Assembly: GCA_013397115.1 (NCBI GenBank)
Contig: VWZW01000879.1
Coordinates: forward strand, 558,390 to 622,389
Reading direction: 5' to 3'
From: Edolisoma coerulescens
Taxonomy: Eukaryota > Chordata > Aves > Passeriformes > Campephagidae
Length of the DNA: 64,000 nt
Shown here: piece by piece, positions 61,059 through 64,000 of the stretch
Layout: every line of letters starts with the position of its first letter
Position numbering within the stretch: position 1 is the stretch's first letter
The notes under the pieces: generated by a model
What the model was told of the DNA's origin: nothing
What the model saw: the letters and a program-made list of their open reading frames with translations, nothing else
The model's database searches: none
Position numbers and translations under genes: made by a program

Positions 61059-64000
61059 GTAAGAAAGCCTCTGGTAAATGCCAGAAGTGCAGCTGAGACT
61101 GCTCGGCCAGCCTGGGCAGCAGTGGGGTCACTGGATTTTTTGTTGGCGTATTTCTTGTTGCTGGGTGTTGCTTGGGATTTTTTCTCTTTTGTAAGATGGC
61201 AGGTTTCATGATGAGTTTTACTTTTTATCACACTTCAATCTCACCATGTAGAATTCCTCAGTGGAAAAAACCTTTTCTGTCTTGCATGAAAATCCTGTTA
61301 ATCACTTCAGCCATGCTCCTTGCAAACTGAATAAGATTTTTAACATATCCTACACTGAATCATCATAATTTTTAAAAATTACATATAAAACTATTGCAAA
61401 GTTGAAATATGATTTAGTCTTCTTTCTCAAGTTGTTTAGATCTGACTTTTTTTTGTAATTAGACAGATTTTTCAGTGAAAACCACAACCACATAGAAGAA
61501 CTCCGATTTTTTTTTGTCTTCTTGACATTCAAAACTAGTGCTATCAAAATGAGCAAAAGTCAGTCTTCGGCAGAAATTTAGAATACTAATTTAGTTGGGC
61601 ATTAAAGACAAGTCAGTTGACTTCAGACTTGGTCAAGCAACGGTGCATAAAATGGAGTCACCTCAGCCACAGAGGCCAGGAAGCTGCTAAGATGAGGGAA
61701 CCTTTTCTGACTGGGAAGAACTTCAGTAGAACTACTTTGGAAGGCCACGCTCAGAGAACTGTCACAATCTTGACTCAGTGCTGTTGAATAAGCAGCATGC
61801 AGCCATTTCAGTGGGCACTACAGACCAGGGTATGTGGCAAGTGGTTGTGAGATGACAGCTCAGAGGAAGAGTTCCAAACATGCACTTTTCTTTAAGGAAA
61901 AGTGTAGCAATGAAAATACTCATATGTTAGAAAAGTATTTCACATTTTTGCTCTTGTACAAAGAAGGGACAAGATTAGATTGTAACAAGGAATTTGAAAA
62001 GACAAGGGAAGTTAGGTCAGATCCTTTCACTCTGTAGCATCTCATGGGAAGAGATTGCAGTACACAGAGAAGTGTATTTACCAAACTTGCAGTAAATGAA
62101 GGGATCTAGCCAACTGCCACTCTCCTTTTGTTATTTTTAAATTGTAGAAAAGAGATGTAAATTTTGCTAATATATGAGATTGTGTCTTTGCTATTGAGTG
62201 AGATGATGAGAGCTCAAGGAAGTGATCCAAACTGCAGTTCATGAGATAAATCACCTCCAGATAGCCAATGGAATAATATTAAACATTTTATTCAGTCTTA
62301 TTTTCCACTACTAGACCAATGGCAATGCAGTATCCATGAAAATTCATGAAGCTTTTCATGTTACCTCATGGTGGCCACAAAACTCTGGAAAACACTATTA
62401 ACCTACAATCTGTTGATGTCACTGTTCAAAGAATGGTTGATTTTTCCAGGCTACACCATAATTAGGAGCATGAACTTACCAGCAGGTCTGTGGGCTTGCA
62501 AATGAATGTGCTACTATTTTCATTTCTAATGACTGAAAAAATCAGATTTTTTCAGTGCCCAGGTCATTTGTCAATGGATGGCATTATGTTATAATAGGTA
62601 TGTATTCTATATAATTTAAATACGTCCATGGCAAACAAAATGTATGCTAAATGAAAGTAATAATTTTAATATTTCATTTATATCAAGTATTGTAGACAGA
62701 TTTAGCAGTATAATACAGCCAGTGTGAAACCAAAATAGAAAAACCTCATCCCTCGAAGACGTCTGAGTGCCCGAATCTGACAGGGTCCAGCACGCTCAGC
62801 AGCTGGGTGTTTGGGGTACCTCAGAGGATCCAGAACAAAGCCAAGGCATGGGGACACTCAAAGCCCCAGAAGACTTCAGCACTGTGATTGCTAGGTTTAT
62901 GCTCTTTCCCATTTTTTAAATATTTCCTCTTTTTATTCCTTTCTTCCTCCACTTCTTACAACTCTTTTCTTGTCATGTAAATATGTCTTGATTCTGACTG
63001 CCAGTGTAGGCAACATGTGCAGCATCTCAGTTTCTGACACAGCGTGAGTCAAATGTGTAGCACAGATTCGGGGTTGGAGACAGTTGGTGGGTTTCTGTTT
63101 GTTCTGTCTTTCCAGCACATTTAGTGCTGCCTCTTTGATTGTTACTCCTACCAATATATTAATTTTACTTTTCTTTCAAATTTATTGTAATTTCATAATA
63201 AGATTATATCATTTTGTTGTCAGAGTAGCTCTCTTTCAAAAAAATTGCACAATGCCGCCCATTTCAAGTAATTAGATAGCACAGGAGTTGCAACTGATAT
63301 TATCATAATTATACATCAGTCCCTTTTGACATGCATGCTTTAACTCTCTCTATAAAAATCACTGTAATTAGGCTCTTTTCATTTCTGTTAGTAAGTATAA
63401 TTTTCTCAGTGTTCTCAAGTACATAACATTCACAGGAAAAAGTATCTGCAGTGATAGTTTGTGTGATAGGCAGCAGCCCCACTTGCCTTGCACCACCTCA
63501 TTAAAAGCTCCCTCTTTCAGATGAACTGCCAACACGTCAGAGAACATCATCCTGTCTCCCCCAGGGGAGGCTGGTGGTAGGGAAGGAGTCAGGGAAATTA
63601 TGTGGTGGCATCACTGCGGGTAGACACACATCATGTCACTGTGTAAATAAATAATCCTTCCATGCAGACTGCCACTCACCTTATTTACTATTGTTGTGTG
63701 CTGTCTTACTGAGACAGGAGGTTACCTGGCCAGAGTAACTTGAGTTAGAGCTACAGTCAGAAAAGCAAAACCTTTCCTAACGCAGAAGCAGAATATATTT
63801 ATTAAAATGGAAAATATTTAATCCCTTTTTCCTTTTGCTGGCCATCTGCTGCTTATTGGGGGGCATCTTGTAGAAATAATTAGATGTCTAGCAGTGCAAA
63901 GAAGTTCTTTGCTGGTGTTGTAAAAGCATTTGAACAGATCTGGAATTTCACTCCTTGCAGAGCTCATTGAGATTAGGCACGTTGCTCACCGAGCAGCTTT
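61059..64000 (+). other. RPS6KA2 intron, 5' part, at least 2,942 bp
   Basis: Starts at the donor gtaaga and runs off the window. The next RSK exon, which should begin with an IIDKSKRDP-type reading, was not found before 64000. It contains a 25-bp palindrome at 62532-62556. No other features were recognised. Confidence 0.85.
62532..62556. repeat. 12-bp inverted repeat with 1-nt centre
   Basis: The arm actgaaaaaatc (62532-62543) and the arm gattttttcagt (62545-62556) flank a single a. This is a perfect cruciform-type palindrome in an intron, too short for a known RNA class. Confidence 0.9.

Overview
The window reads as vertebrate nuclear DNA, most likely from a bird. It has short coding exons with consensus GT-AG introns, no long open reading frames, and several 5'-truncated CR1 retroposons including typical bird-type CR1 3' ends. 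Much older CR1-like and MIR-like relics are also present. The species cannot be fixed from the sequence alone.

The only gene I can support lies on the + strand. Eleven consecutive exons between 20277 and 61058 (1,034 coding bases) join in a single frame with matching splice phases. They encode 345 consecutive residues of a ribosomal S6 kinase (RSK), with RPS6KA2 (RSK3) the best paralogue match. The exons run from just after the ATP-binding lysine of the N-terminal AGC kinase domain, through the catalytic loop, DFG motif, activation loop and AGC tail with its turn and hydrophobic motifs, into the glycine-rich loop and ATP-binding lysine of the C-terminal CaMK-type kinase domain. Counted from remembered human RSK3 numbering they are about residues 100-444. 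The start codon, the first ~99 residues and the rest of the C-terminal kinase (~290 residues) lie outside the window.

Layout: 1-20276 is non-coding and is probably the intron 5' of the first visible exon, with CR1 copies, a diverged ~120-bp direct-repeat pair and short hairpins. 20277-24314 holds the first three exons. 31883-32784 holds the 38-nt exon and the DFG/activation-loop exon. 39120-46630 holds three exons for the kinase C-lobe. 54418-59326 holds the AGC tail and linker. 60933-61058 starts the second kinase domain, and 61059-64000 is intron.

I found no second gene, structural RNA gene, CRISPR array, CpG island or intact mobile element. The second-look items are modest: a tandem NAGNAG splice acceptor that would toggle one glutamine in the inter-kinase linker, a MIR-like relic beside an exon acceptor, several perfect inverted repeats, two G-quadruplex motifs, and an unassigned interspersed repeat pair. 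I see no evidence of a previously undescribed biological system.
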